49,714 bases of DNA from positions 1-49,714 of the forward strand of contig CANOBT010000025.1 of NCBI GenBank assembly GCA_947564305.1, read 5' to 3'. The DNA comes from an uncultured Lachnospiraceae bacterium (GTDB lineage Bacteria > Bacillota_A > Clostridia > Lachnospirales > Lachnospiraceae). This document shows, piece by piece, positions 32,232-41,147 of the stretch (the stretch's first letter is position 1; each line of letters begins with the position of its first letter). A model generated the notes under the pieces. That model did no database searches, was not told the DNA's origin, and saw nothing but the letters and a program-made list of their open reading frames with translations. The position numbers were made by a program, and so were the translations under genes.

Positions 32232-33419
32232 TTATCCCATCAGACCCAAACGCAGCTTTTGAAGGAATTGTTCCGCATCCTCTGCGTCTTCTTTCTTATT
32301 CTGTTCCTTCTGCTGTTTTTGTTCTTCCTGTTTTCCCTGCTGGTTTTCATCCCGGTTCTGGTCCAGATAATCGTTCTCCTGCTTTTCTACAAAGATTTTC
32401 GTCTCACCGCCCAGATTGCGTTCGATGATATTTCCGATGTCTCTTACGTTATTTCCAAGCAGATCCAACGCTTTCTTCTCCGTACAGAAGATAGATACTG
32501 TCGCCTGACCGTCCTCATACAGAACTTTTACTGCAATCTTTCCAAGGTTCTCAGGCTCAATGTGGATTTCAAATTCCTGTACCCCTTCCTCCATCTTAGA
32601 GAGAAGCTGCTCCGTCACTTTGTCAGGCAGTTCCTCTGCATGAGGTACCTGTACCGTAACAACCTCCTGCGGCTTGATATCTTCTGCTGATGTCCTCACC
32701 GGAGCCTGCGTCATAACGGCTGCCGCCTGTTCTGCCCCCTGGTTCTCTGTCCCGGCATTTCTGCTGTCCTCCGCGGATGTGTCTTTTACTTCATTTCCGC
32801 GGTTAGATGACGCCTGCACATTCTCTGCTGCTGCCTGCACTTCCAACTCTTTTACAAGCTCTGTATCCTGAACTTTATTCTCTGCCGAAATATGGAACTC
32901 TGTCTGCATCTGCTGTGCCGCGCCTGCATCCTCAGTCCCTGTCTGCAGTTCAATTCCTACATTCCCTTCCATCTCAGGAGTTAAGTCTATCACTGTCGTT
33001 AAGTCGGCAGTTTCAACCTCCTGCACTGTCTGGGTAAGCTCCGGAACTTCAATCGCCACCTCCGGCTCTGCCACAAGCACCTCCGGGCGCAGTCCCTGAC
33101 CCAGCTGATATGCTGCAAGCATCTCCTGTGCCTGGCTGTTGTCTCCTGTCTTTGCAGCGTCCTCATTGCCATCTGTCTTGGAGGTGTCTTTTGCATCCGC
33201 CTTGGAGTCTTCCTTGCTGTCTTTTACGTTTTCCGTTTTGTCCTGCTTTGTGTCCTTGGACGTCTCCTGACTCTTATTATCTGTCTGGATGTCATCCTGT
33301 TTGCCCTGCAGAAGCTTGCGGAACTGGTCTGCGGAAGTTTCCTTTGTCCCGGCCATTTTCTTTCCCGTGTTTGTAGACTGAAAACCGATATCCGATGCCT
33401 TTACACTTACATTCACCAT
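32232..33419 (-). CDS. fliK: Flagellar hook-length control protein FliK
   Basis: A 395-aa protein; the ATG at 33419 has AAAGGAGG upstream, better than the longer frame to 33470. The N-terminal two thirds are hydrophilic, Asp/Lys/Thr/Glu rich and probably extended, as expected of a molecular ruler. The C-terminal Flg_hook domain (about 270-360) contains I-H-I-E-P-E-N-L-G-K-I-A-V-K-V. It ends in a Gln/Glu/Lys-rich tail. FliK measures hook length and triggers FlhB to switch substrate. Located between fliJ and flgD as usual. Confidence 0.9.
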   Translation of the reverse strand: MVNVSVKASDIGFQSTNTGKKMAGTKETSADQFRKLLQGKQDDIQTDNKSQETSKDTKQDKTENVKDSKEDSKADAKDTSKTDGNEDAAKTGDNSQAQEMLAAYQLGQGLRPEVLVAEPEVAIEVPELTQTVQEVETADLTTVIDLTPEMEGNVGIELQTGTEDAGAAQQMQTEFHISAENKVQDTELVKELEVQAAAENVQASSNRGNEVKDTSAEDSRNAGTENQGAEQAAAVMTQAPVRTSAEDIKPQEVVTVQVPHAEELPDKVTEQLLSKMEEGVQEFEIHIEPENLGKIAVKVLYEDGQATVSIFCTEKKALDLLGNNVRDIGNIIERNLGGETKIFVEKQENDYLDQNRDENQQGKQEEQKQQKEQNKKEDAEDAEQFLQKLRLGLMG

Positions 33420-33538
33420 TGGCTGTTCCTCCTTTCTCTTAAACATGATTTTGTTCCATAAGAAATCCATATAAATTTCCTATAGAGCAATGTATATAGT
33501 AATCTGCTATGCAGTATTACCCAATATAAACAAATTTT

Positions 33539-33991
33539 TTACCCATTCAAACGCGCCATAGCATCTCTGGTAGTTACGAACTCTTCTATGAAATGTTCTT
33601 CCTGCTTCTGCACTTCTTTGTCGTACTCCATCTGCTTACGCTCTTTCAGCTTGTCGATGGAAGATGTCTCTTTCTTCGCCTCAACGACTTCCATCCTTTT
33701 TGCTTCTTCCTGCGCTTTCAGCCTTGCCAGAAGTTCCTTTTTTCTCCTGATCTTAATCTGCAGAGATTCCAGATAATTTTCATATGTACGAATCTCATTG
33801 ATCATCATCCCATTGGATTTGTTCTGCTGAAATTCTATGGTACACTGCTTATGCTGAAATTCCAGTTCGTCGATTGCGTTCTCACATTCCCTGACCTTCA
33901 CCAGAATTCTGGCATGTTCTGCTTTTAAGCTGTCCAACACTTGCTCTTTGTAACGCAGTACCGTGTCCAAAGCAAAAAAGAATTTCTTCAT
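33539..33991 (-). CDS. fliJ: Flagellar export protein FliJ
   Basis: A 150-aa, almost wholly helical coiled-coil protein rich in Glu, Lys and Gln. It begins K-K-F-F-F-A-L-D-T-V-L-R-Y-K, the FliJ family start. It works as the stalk of the FliI ATPase ring and cycles export chaperones. Position behind fliI is canonical. A GAGAGG site precedes the ATG. In the gap before it, two copies of a CCGGAGAT-containing sequence occur at about 34045-34090, without a known role. Confidence 0.9.
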   Translation of the reverse strand: MKKFFFALDTVLRYKEQVLDSLKAEHARILVKVRECENAIDELEFQHKQCTIEFQQNKSNGMMINEIRTYENYLESLQIKIRRKKELLARLKAQEEAKRMEVVEAKKETSSIDKLKERKQMEYDKEVQKQEEHFIEEFVTTRDAMARLNG

Positions 33992-34093
33992 TTTTTTGAG
34001 ACCTCTCTTTGTTATTTTTCCTCGGTGCAGAATCTCTTTCTATCTCCGGCAATCCTTCATACAGAAATCTTTGTTATAATCTCCGGAAATCCT

Positions 34094-35395
34094 TTAGCGC
34101 AGGATTCTCTTCATAATCTCCAGTGATTCCTCCACCGAGAAACTTTCATCTGTCTTCTGCATCAAAAACTCATTTACTTTATCTATCTTAGAAATGGCCA
34201 CATCCAGTTTCGGGTTCGTCCCTGCCTTATATGCGCCGATGGATATCAAATCCTCATTTTTTGTGTAAAGACTCAGTATATCCCGCAGCTTTGCAGCCGT
34301 ATCCTTGTGCTCCTGCGGCACGATACTGGACATTAGACGGGAAATGCTGGCATTCACATCAATGGCCGGGAAGTGGTTCTCATTGGCCAGCTTCCTGGTC
34401 AGCACGATATGTCCGTCCAAAATACCACGGACCGTATCGGAAATAGGCTCATTGGTGTCATCACCTTCTACCAGGACCGTGTAAACCCCGGTAATGGAAC
34501 CTTTTTCAAAATTCCCGCTGCGCTCCAAAAGCTTTGGAAACTCTGCGTAGATGGATGGTGTATATCCTCTTGCCACCGGCGGCTCTCCGGTAGCAAGCCC
34601 AATCTCACGCTGTGCCATAGCGAAACGGGTCAGGGAATCCATCATCAGCAGTACGTCTTTTCCCTGGTCCTTAAAATATTCTGCAATCGTGGTCGCCACC
34701 AGAGGACATTTTACACGGAGCATAGCCGGTTGATCAGACGTGGCAACAACTACCACGCTGCGTTTCATTCCTTCCGGTCCCAGGTCCTTCTCCACAAATT
34801 CCCGGACCTCACGGCCTCGCTCTCCTACAAGCGCAATCACGTTAATGTCTGCTTTTACATTCTTGGCAATCATACCCATCAAGGTACTCTTGCCGACCCC
34901 GCTCCCGGCAAAGATGCCGATACGCTGCCCCTTGCCAATGGTGTTCATTCCATCAATTGCCTTGACCCCGAATTCCAACGGGTCTGTAATCGGAGGACGG
35001 GACATGGGGTTGATAAATGCATTTTCTACATAATAGTATCTGGAAGACGGGAGCGGTCCCTGGTCATCCATGGGTTTTCCCGTGGCGTCTATGATTCGTC
35101 CGCGCAGGAATTCTCCTACCGGGATTTTTAAACGCTTCCGTGTGTTTCTCACAAAGCTGCCCGCCGAAACGCCGCTCAGATTTTCATATGCCATAAGCTG
35201 CATCTTGTCTTCCCGGAACCCCACGACTTCCACCGGAATCTGCCGTTTTTTCTCCTCGTTATAAATCATGGCAATATCGCCGATGCTGGCACGGTTGCCG
35301 GATGACTCCATGGACATTCCGATTACATTTTCAATTTTTCCTATGTAACTGACTGTTTCCGCTTTCTGGATCAGTTCCGGCAGTTTTGAAAACAC
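34094..35395 (-). CDS. fliI: Flagellar export ATPase FliI
   Basis: A 433-aa ATPase related to the F1 beta subunit. Walker A G-S-G-V-G-K-S-T is at residues 164-171, followed by A-L-V-G-E-R-G-R-E-V and the Walker B region L-L-M-M-D-S-L-T-R-F-A. The start is GTG with GAGGTG upstream. FliI unfolds and feeds substrates to the export gate with FliH and FliJ, both encoded next to it. Length and motifs are ordinary. Confidence 0.97.
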   Translation of the reverse strand: MFSKLPELIQKAETVSYIGKIENVIGMSMESSGNRASIGDIAMIYNEEKKRQIPVEVVGFREDKMQLMAYENLSGVSAGSFVRNTRKRLKIPVGEFLRGRIIDATGKPMDDQGPLPSSRYYYVENAFINPMSRPPITDPLEFGVKAIDGMNTIGKGQRIGIFAGSGVGKSTLMGMIAKNVKADINVIALVGERGREVREFVEKDLGPEGMKRSVVVVATSDQPAMLRVKCPLVATTIAEYFKDQGKDVLLMMDSLTRFAMAQREIGLATGEPPVARGYTPSIYAEFPKLLERSGNFEKGSITGVYTVLVEGDDTNEPISDTVRGILDGHIVLTRKLANENHFPAIDVNASISRLMSSIVPQEHKDTAAKLRDILSLYTKNEDLISIGAYKAGTNPKLDVAISKIDKVNEFLMQKTDESFSVEESLEIMKRILR

Positions 35396-35408
35396 GTGCG
35401 CTCACCTC

Positions 35409-36185
35409 TTACACCCTGACATTATTCAATATATCCTTAATATTCTCCAACTGCGTGCTCACACTGGCATCTATAATCTCATCCGGAAGCTCAATGATAC
35501 AGGTTCCTTCCTCTCCGTTATCCATGGTAATAATCTTAATATTATCGGACAGCTTGGATAATGCATCCAGAAATTCCGCATCCACTTCCATAGATATGCC
35601 GGTTTCACACTTTGTGATATAAATTTTTGCCCATTGTTTTTTTGTAATCTTATCTGTAGCAGCGAGAATCATCCGCTTCACGATATCGCCGCTGGACTGC
35701 AGGCTGGTCTGGATGATTTTTTCTGCAATAGCCAGTGAAATCCGTTTCAGATCATCCACATACTGCTCCAGGAGTTTCGTTTTCTCAATTGAAATACTCC
35801 GCATTACCTCCGCAGCGTTCGCCTGCAGCTGACGTATTTCCTCATCCAAAATCTGTCTCTGTTCATCGTGGGCTTCTTTGTATCCGGCCTCGACGCCTTC
35901 CTCATGCCCCTCTGCGAAAGCTTTCTGACGAAGGATATCTGCCTGTTTATGGGCGTCGTCAAGTATCTTTTTTGCTTGCTCCCTCGCCTCTTCTACAATC
36001 TTTTTCTCTTCTTCTAACAGTTCTTCATACTGTACTTTCGCGTCTTTATCTTCGATTTCCTCAATCTCTTCTTCATCTTCCTCCGGCTCATCTGCATTGA
36101 CAGTTCTTTCTATCCGGAACCCGGCGAAGAAGTCATACGGCCGAATATCTTCTTTTTTATCCGGCCCTTTTACAACCCTCGGCAA
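35409..36185 (-). CDS. fliH: Flagellar export regulator FliH
   Basis: A 258-aa protein with a strongly acidic segment (about 34-55), a long coiled coil (about 50-140) and a C-terminal FliH/ATP-synthase-delta-like domain. It tethers and restrains FliI. The frame starts with TTG at 36185, with AGGGTG upstream; no ATG fits before the coiled coil. FliH is poorly conserved, so assignment rests on position between fliG and fliI plus the coiled-coil and A-E-K-I-I-Q-T-S-L pattern. Confidence 0.9.
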   Translation of the reverse strand: MPRVVKGPDKKEDIRPYDFFAGFRIERTVNADEPEEDEEEIEEIEDKDAKVQYEELLEEEKKIVEEAREQAKKILDDAHKQADILRQKAFAEGHEEGVEAGYKEAHDEQRQILDEEIRQLQANAAEVMRSISIEKTKLLEQYVDDLKRISLAIAEKIIQTSLQSSGDIVKRMILAATDKITKKQWAKIYITKCETGISMEVDAEFLDALSKLSDNIKIITMDNGEEGTCIIELPDEIIDASVSTQLENIKDILNNVRV

Positions 36186-36212
36186 TGGTCTTCACCCTTT
36201 CTGCAGCTGCTG

Positions 36213-37232
36213 TTATGCGATGATCTCGTCCTTGCCGCTCTTGACAATAATCAGCTCTCCAGCTTCTTCCAGTCTTCTAATCACGCCTACAATCCTCTGC
36301 TGAGCTTCTTCTACATCACGCAGACGTACATTGACCGTAACTTCCAAATCGGACTGGATGCTCTCTGCCATACGGCTTGAAACATTCGCAAAGACAAGGT
36401 CTTTGATATTCTGGTCGGAACCTTTGAGCGCGTAAACAATATCTTTGACGTCGCACTCGCGGATAAACCTCTGAATAGACCTGTTGTCCATGGATACGAT
36501 ATCTTCGAATACGAACATCTTCTTCCGAATGGTCTCTGCCAGCTCTTCGTTTTCCTTGCCCAATTCGTCGAAGATAAACTTCTCGTTGGCACGGTCCATA
36601 TTGTTCATAACCTCTGCTATGTAGTCGATACCGCCAATCGTAGTAAAATCGGAGGTTGTAAGGACGCTCTCGAATCTCTTTTTCAGCGTTGCCTCCACAA
36701 TCTTGATTGCTTCCGGCGAAGCACTCTCCATCTTGGCGATTGCCTCTACCACCTTAATCTGCTTCTCTTTCGGAAGCTCGGCGATGATAAAGGATGCCTG
36801 ATCCGGCTCTGCATAGGACAAGATCAGTGCAATCGTCTGCGGCCGCTCATGCTGCAGGAAAGAGAACAGGTTCTTCACGTCGCTCTTCCTTATAAATTCG
36901 AACGGGCGGGTCTTCATAGACTTTGCCAGTTTATCCAGAAGAGTCTGCGCCGTGGACTCGCCAAACGCTTTTTCCAAGACCGCACGGGCATATTCCATGC
37001 CCCCGTCAGTAACAACCTTCTGTGTCAGACAGGTCTTGTAGAACTCATCCAGGACCTCCTCCATCTGCTCCGGAGTCACATGCCCTAATTTTGCCACCTC
37101 TATGGTCAGCTTCTCTATATCACTTTCACTTAAATGCTTGTATATCTTAGACGCCTTATCGGCCCCCAGAGAAACAACAACCGCCGCCGCTTTCTGTTCC
37201 GGCGTCAATTCTGTTGGTGCATTAGCCGCCAT
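36213..37232 (-). CDS. fliG: Flagellar motor switch protein FliG
   Basis: A 339-aa rotor protein with three armadillo-type domains. The E-H-R-P-Q-T-I-A-type motif appears as E-R-P-Q-T-I-A-L-I-L in the middle domain. The C-terminal torque helix has M-F-V-F-E-D-I and the charged I-R-E-C-D-V-K-D. It joins the MS ring (FliF) to FliM and interacts with MotA. Its start overlaps the end of fliF by 11 bases, so the two are translationally coupled. Confidence 0.97.
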   Translation of the reverse strand: MAANAPTELTPEQKAAAVVVSLGADKASKIYKHLSESDIEKLTIEVAKLGHVTPEQMEEVLDEFYKTCLTQKVVTDGGMEYARAVLEKAFGESTAQTLLDKLAKSMKTRPFEFIRKSDVKNLFSFLQHERPQTIALILSYAEPDQASFIIAELPKEKQIKVVEAIAKMESASPEAIKIVEATLKKRFESVLTTSDFTTIGGIDYIAEVMNNMDRANEKFIFDELGKENEELAETIRKKMFVFEDIVSMDNRSIQRFIRECDVKDIVYALKGSDQNIKDLVFANVSSRMAESIQSDLEVTVNVRLRDVEEAQQRIVGVIRRLEEAGELIIVKSGKDEIIA

Positions 37233-38796
37233 CTATACCGCCCCCGTTCAGCCAATTCTTCAATAACTGTGCAGATATCTCGGCATTCTGCTCTGCGAAA
37301 TCCCGAATACTTCTCTTCAGTTCCATACCTCTGTCATTCTGTATCTGCTGAAGCTCCTGATTGATGTCAATATGTTCCACACCCTCAGCCGCTTCCTCAA
37401 GTTCCTCTTCATCCTCTTCATCCTCGCTTCTGCGCCTGCGGATGATCAATACAATGATCACTGCTGTCAGGACAACTAACAATGCAACTGCTGCAATGAT
37501 AGCCCACAGCGGGATGCTCTCCAAAACCGAAGTGCTGGATGTCTCAACCTGCTCTTCATCATCCCCTGTTCCATTGAACGGTGCACTTGCAAGCGAAATC
37601 TTATCTGCCTGATCCGCCCTCGCGATACCGGCAGCATTTCCAACCAGAGAACGCAGCTGCGCCTCTCTCAAACTTCCAAATCCGTTCCCGTTGACTACAA
37701 CCGAAACTGTCAGGTCATCCAACGCACCCGAATCAATCTGTCCCTGCTCTTTAATCTGGTTTACCAAATATTCCGTAGAAGTGCTTTCACTGTAAGCAGA
37801 TGCGCCGTTTCCGTCACCGTCCGTATTGTATTCCGCAGTGTCTGCATTGGTCTCTGTTCCGACTACGCCTCCTGCCGCATCTCCTGTTCCGGAACGTTCT
37901 ATATATCTGTCTTCATTACTGATGATTCCGGTCTTATCTTCCTCGTCAATCTTTTCCGGGGTATTATATGTAATTGATTCCCGGATAAGCTGCTCCATAT
38001 TAATCTGGGCCCTTGCGGCAACACTGACATTCCCATCGCCGTAGATTGGTGTCAGCACTTTCAGTATCCTGCGCTCTGTCTGCCCTTCCACGATTGCCGC
38101 GATTTCTTCCGCATCCGAACTGTTCGCCGTCTTCTGGGTATCGTCTGTCAGGTCCTTTCCATTGCCGTCCGTAACCTGTACGGCTTCCATCTCCATATTC
38201 GGGACCGCATGTGCAACCAGTCTCTGGATTCCTGTCACCTGCTCGGCAGTCGGCGAATCACCGTTTTCCATGATAACGGTTACCGCTGCGGAGGACTGTG
38301 CCGCATTTTCACTCAGCACATACCGATTATCCTCACCGAGTGCAATAGTGACCTTGGCATCCTTCACACCGTCAAAAAGCTTGATGGTAGAACCAATCCG
38401 GTCCTGAAGTTCGTAAACCTTGTAGGTATCTTTATCCGAATCTGTTGTCATCAGGCCCGCATTATCCTTGAACGTGTCATATGTAAAGCCGCTTTTCGGA
38501 TATCCCTGCTGAACCAGGGTTGCCTTTGTCTGATCCAGAATCTTCTCCTGTACGAGGATGGTAGAATCTCCGTCATACTGGAAATCGATCTCATCCTCCT
38601 GCAATGCCGCCGTAATCTGCTGTGCCTCTTCCTGCCCCAGTCCGGTAAACAAAACCCCATATGGCTTGTTATTCATGACAACCGCTATGATGATTGCTGC
38701 AATGACCACCACCGCTGCCACAGCAATAATCACTATCTTCGTCTTGCGGCTTAGATTTCCGGCAAATTCTTTAAACTGCCCCAACTTTTCTTTCAT
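37222..38796 (-). CDS. fliF: Flagellar MS-ring protein FliF
   Basis: A 524-aa protein with two membrane helices (about 20-42 and 438-462) and a large periplasm-side ring domain between them. The YscJ/FliF core (G-Y-P-K-S-G-F...L-Q-D-R-I-G-S-T-I) and the M-E-Q-L-I-R-E-S ring-building motif 3 are recognisable. The acidic post-TM stretch and the C-terminal F-A-E-Q-N...W-L-N-G-G form the FliG-binding end. It has a long 189-bp leader after fliE. TTGGAGC lies close to the ATG. Confidence 0.96.
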   Translation of the reverse strand: MKEKLGQFKEFAGNLSRKTKIVIIAVAAVVVIAAIIIAVVMNNKPYGVLFTGLGQEEAQQITAALQEDEIDFQYDGDSTILVQEKILDQTKATLVQQGYPKSGFTYDTFKDNAGLMTTDSDKDTYKVYELQDRIGSTIKLFDGVKDAKVTIALGEDNRYVLSENAAQSSAAVTVIMENGDSPTAEQVTGIQRLVAHAVPNMEMEAVQVTDGNGKDLTDDTQKTANSSDAEEIAAIVEGQTERRILKVLTPIYGDGNVSVAARAQINMEQLIRESITYNTPEKIDEEDKTGIISNEDRYIERSGTGDAAGGVVGTETNADTAEYNTDGDGNGASAYSESTSTEYLVNQIKEQGQIDSGALDDLTVSVVVNGNGFGSLREAQLRSLVGNAAGIARADQADKISLASAPFNGTGDDEEQVETSSTSVLESIPLWAIIAAVALLVVLTAVIIVLIIRRRRSEDEEDEEELEEAAEGVEHIDINQELQQIQNDRGMELKRSIRDFAEQNAEISAQLLKNWLNGGGIDGG

Positions 38797-38964
38797 GCTC
38801 CAACACTCTCTTATCTTCTACTTATTCTCACACATTCATTTTTTAATACAGCATATCTATCCCCAAAATCTTATAGCACATATACTATATTAAATGTAAC
38901 AAGCTGAAGCCTCAGCCTGCTGCGGAGTTTTTGTTTCCAGACACAGCAAAAAGGCATATCTGCC

Positions 38965-38990
38965 CATGATATGTCTTAAAACATATCATG
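38965..38990 (-). other. Hairpin spanning the fliE stop codon
   Basis: A perfect 10-bp inverted repeat, CATGATATGT/ACATATCATG with a 6-base loop, includes the fliE TGA stop. Directly after it on the minus strand a small GGCA-GATA-TGCC hairpin is followed by TTTTT (about 38948-38964). Together they could act as an attenuator between fliE and fliF. The stems are AT rich and the second is only 4 bp, so efficiency is uncertain. A weak promoter-like TTACAT-N18-TATAAG lies further on, before fliF. Confidence 0.5.
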
Positions 38991-39306
38991 AACTGATACG
39001 CGTTATCTCAGTATAAGCCTCCAATGCTTTCGTCCTCAATGCTACAAGCAGGTCAACTGCAAGCTGTGCCTCAGACGCTGCTATCGTCACTGTATGTGGA
39101 TCTTCGAGCTGCCCTGTTGCTAAAAGGTATTGGTTTTTCGCCAAATTGTCATCTGTCTCTCTAACATTATTGATCATTTCCTCAAAAATCCCTTTAAAAG
39201 CAGAAATCCCATCCTGCCCTCTCACAGAGGAAGAATTCTCTGCCGCAGAGCCCGTTTCACCAATCCTGTCCCATGGTTGGATCGGGGTGATAAACATCTC
39301 TCCCAT
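38986..39306 (-). CDS. fliE: Flagellar MS-ring/rod junction protein FliE
   Basis: A 106-aa protein with a C-terminal helix typical of FliE (A-A-S-E-A-Q-L-A-V-D-L-L-V-A-L-R-T-K-A-L-E-A-Y split across about 75-98), ending in I-T-R-I-S-S. It links the MS ring to the rod. AAAGGAT lies upstream of the ATG. A 243-bp gap separates it from flgB; in most genomes flgC fills this place. In the gap I see only AT-rich sequence without an ORF or a good promoter. Confidence 0.93.
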   Translation of the reverse strand: MGEMFITPIQPWDRIGETGSAAENSSSVRGQDGISAFKGIFEEMINNVRETDDNLAKNQYLLATGQLEDPHTVTIAASEAQLAVDLLVALRTKALEAYTEITRISS

Positions 39307-39549
39307 GATTCTGTCAATCCTTTCTTCATTACCCTTATTTGTTTCCTGGCCACTAACCCAGCCGCTGACCTATATGACACTTTTCCGGCTGCAGGTTTAT
39401 TTCTTTATAATATATAGTTTATTCTTTTTATCTATTTTTTCTTTAATGCATCCATATATACTTCTTTAACTTTGTACGCTCCGAAACACCCGAACATCTT
39501 CTTCGTACTTTTTCGGTTCACACTGCTAAAGCGCTATATCAAAACAATT

Positions 39550-39939
39550 TTACTGTGCTTTGATTGCGCTCTGCAGTCTTTTGATATCTGCAGTCACAGT
39601 ACTGAGCAGATACTGATAATGCAGCGACGTTCTCGCCAGTTCAGTCTGTTCCACATCTGCATTGACATTGTTCTCATCCACTCTTGCAGAAGAATCATAG
39701 GGGGTATACACCAGATAATCCGCACCTGATATAGCTTCCTTCATCTGCTTATCATTCTTAGCCAGACTGGCTGCGCGGAGTCTGTTGTCAAAAACCTCTT
39801 CAAAGCTGACCGTTTTTTTCTTGTATCCCGGCGTGTCCACATTGGCAAGGTTGTTCTGTACAACTTCCATCTTCCTCCAAAGGTAATCCAGTGATTTATT
39901 CGCCAGTGAAATCGAATTTCCAAACACGGCAGACTTCAC
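39550..39939 (-). CDS. flgB: Flagellar proximal rod protein FlgB
   Basis: A 129-aa rod protein with the axial motif Q-N-N-L-A-N-V-D-T-P-G-Y-K-K-K near residues 28-42 and a C-terminal helix L-A-R-T-S-L-H-Y-Q-Y-L-L. The start is uncertain. GTG at 39939 aligns in length with related proteins, but AAGGGA ends right at it; a GTG at 39927, 11 bases beyond GGGAG, is the alternative. It is the first gene of the main flagellar operon, behind a promoter and a structured leader. Confidence 0.93.
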   Translation of the reverse strand: MKSAVFGNSISLANKSLDYLWRKMEVVQNNLANVDTPGYKKKTVSFEEVFDNRLRAASLAKNDKQMKEAISGADYLVYTPYDSSARVDENNVNADVEQTELARTSLHYQYLLSTVTADIKRLQSAIKAQ

Positions 39940-39998
39940 TCCCTTCTTAAATTTAATATCACTCTATATACTTTAACTTTAGCAATCTTCTTTTTTGT

Positions 39999-40056
39999 GT
40001 CAGCCCTTTTCGTAACTCCCGAAGTCTCCAGGCAGACAACGGCAGTCGGGGCTGAC
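39999..40056 (-). promoter_or_regulatory. Structured leader RNA upstream of flgB
   Basis: In the transcript, GTCAGCCC (40049-40056) pairs perfectly with GGGCTGAC (39999-40006). Inside, GACTGCC can pair with GGGAGTT (one mismatch), and GTCT/AGAC closes a terminal loop. The result is a long, three-part imperfect hairpin 60-115 bases before flgB. No U run follows, so it is not a simple terminator. It lacks the conserved bases I know for c-di-GMP riboswitch classes I and II. The remaining part of the 374-bp gap holds the promoter, a dyad, and AT-rich sequence without a gene. Confidence 0.55.
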
Positions 40057-40073
40057 ATAATCAATTTAAGTAC

Positions 40074-40094
40074 AAGTCGCTGTTGACAGCACTT
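40074..40094 (-). promoter_or_regulatory. Dyad just downstream of the flgB promoter
   Basis: An inverted repeat built on AAGT-GCTGT...ACAGC-GACTT, with one extra base in one arm, lies 12-32 bases after the -10 box, so it overlaps the expected first transcribed bases. It could be an operator or a 5'-end hairpin; no regulator is identified. Confidence 0.4.
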
Positions 40095-40105
40095 ATACCG
40101 AACTT

Positions 40106-40134
40106 ATAATACACCTAAATTGCATATTCGTCTA
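40106..40134 (-). promoter_or_regulatory. Sigma-A-type promoter of the flagellar operon
   Basis: On the minus strand TAGACG (40129-40134), 17 bases, then TATTAT (40106-40111): four and five of six consensus matches. It lies about 170 bp before flgB. A second TATAAT without a clear -35 occurs further upstream (near 40150). I see no sigma-28-type box here, as expected for an early operon. Confidence 0.6.
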
Positions 40135-40313
40135 GCTTTTTCACCAAAAAATTATACAAAAATTTGCCAGAATTTTCGTACTTTTAACCCCTTACATCAA
40201 TGGAGTTTGGATAAAATGACTATGTAAACTTTTTTCTTGCTCCGCCTGTCATCCATTTACTTTTCCATCCATTATTGCAGTTAAGAAGCCGGCGTTCAAG
40301 CGCCAGACCCCCT

Positions 40314-41111
40314 CTACCACAAGCTATATGTATCCGAATCCAAATCAGAACCCAGAAGAGAGGATGACCTTCCAAGCGAACTCACTCTGCTCATCATTTG
40401 CAGCTTCATCATGTTTACAAAATACTCCGCGAGTTCCTGAGTAATATCTGTACCCGTGCTGCCTGCACTGTTTGTAGTTGAAGCGGTACGCCCCAGGCCT
40501 GACGCAGTCTTATCTGAAACCGAACTTGTCACCGTCTTGCCCGTCGTCAGGTTTTCGCCCATATATTCCTTAATCCGGCTGATGTAATTGATTGTCTCCT
40601 CGAACGGAGGCACTCCGCCGTATTTTTCCACATTGCCGCTCCCGGCATTATATGCGGCCAGAGTCAAATCAATGTCTCCATTATACTGCTGCAGTTTCTG
40701 AGACAAATATTTTGCTCCCCCCATAATGTTGCTTCTCGCGTCAAATGCATTGTCCACCCCTAACGCCGCTGCGGTTGCCGGCATCAGCTGCATCACGCCC
40801 TGAGCCCCTACAGGAGAGACTGCATTAGCATTGTATCCGGATTCTGCTTTTCCGACTGCCATCAGAAGCTTCACCGGTACATTGTACTTTTCCGCCGCCT
40901 CCTTGAAAATATCATCCATACTCTCAGGAACTCCCAGTTTCTGCGCCGCACTCTGAAAAGTATCTGCAAAACTCTGGGCAGATGATGTTGTCCTGCCGGA
41001 ATACAAACTCCCTGTTGACTGGGTCTGTGTCCCCCCCAGCAGCTGTAACTGGTACAAAATATTGTTCATGGAGTTGTATATGTTCTGATAAATCGTATAG
41101 TCTGTTGCCAT
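40314..41111 (-). CDS. Lytic transglycosylase, flagellum-associated, no signal peptide
   Basis: A 265-aa protein with an SLT-type lysozyme fold at about residues 65-190. Catalytic E90 lies in K-A-E-S-G-Y-N-A-N-A-V-S; G-A-Q-G-V-M-Q-L-M-P-A-T and A-Y-N-A-G-S-G-N-V complete the family pattern. It cuts peptidoglycan. The first 60 residues are Ser/Thr/Gln rich and contain no hydrophobic signal, so export by the Sec route is unlikely. The flagellar export channel, as for FlgJ, is a good candidate because the gene sits directly upstream of flgB. AAGGGG precedes the ATG, and the gene has its own strong promoter. A CTGGCG/CGCCGG hairpin follows the stop codon, without a clear T run. Confidence 0.87.
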   Translation of the reverse strand: MATDYTIYQNIYNSMNNILYQLQLLGGTQTQSTGSLYSGRTTSSAQSFADTFQSAAQKLGVPESMDDIFKEAAEKYNVPVKLLMAVGKAESGYNANAVSPVGAQGVMQLMPATAAALGVDNAFDARSNIMGGAKYLSQKLQQYNGDIDLTLAAYNAGSGNVEKYGGVPPFEETINYISRIKEYMGENLTTGKTVTSSVSDKTASGLGRTASTTNSAGSTGTDITQELAEYFVNMMKLQMMSRVSSLGRSSSLLGSDLDSDTYSLW

Positions 41112-41147
41112 TTCTCATTCCCCTTCTTCCATACTATCCGTCACGTT

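Noticed and set aside
31623..32690. Plus-strand 355-codon frame opposite flgD and fliK
   Set aside because: Low-complexity Ser/Val/Phe product arising as the reverse of the Asp/Lys/Thr repeats; spans two real genes.
34373..35131. Plus-strand 252-codon frame opposite fliI
   Set aside because: Antisense to conserved ATPase motifs; no start signal.
39999..40056. Possible c-di-GMP riboswitch before flgB
   Set aside because: The fold is present but conserved bases of classes I and II are not; kept only as an unnamed structured leader.
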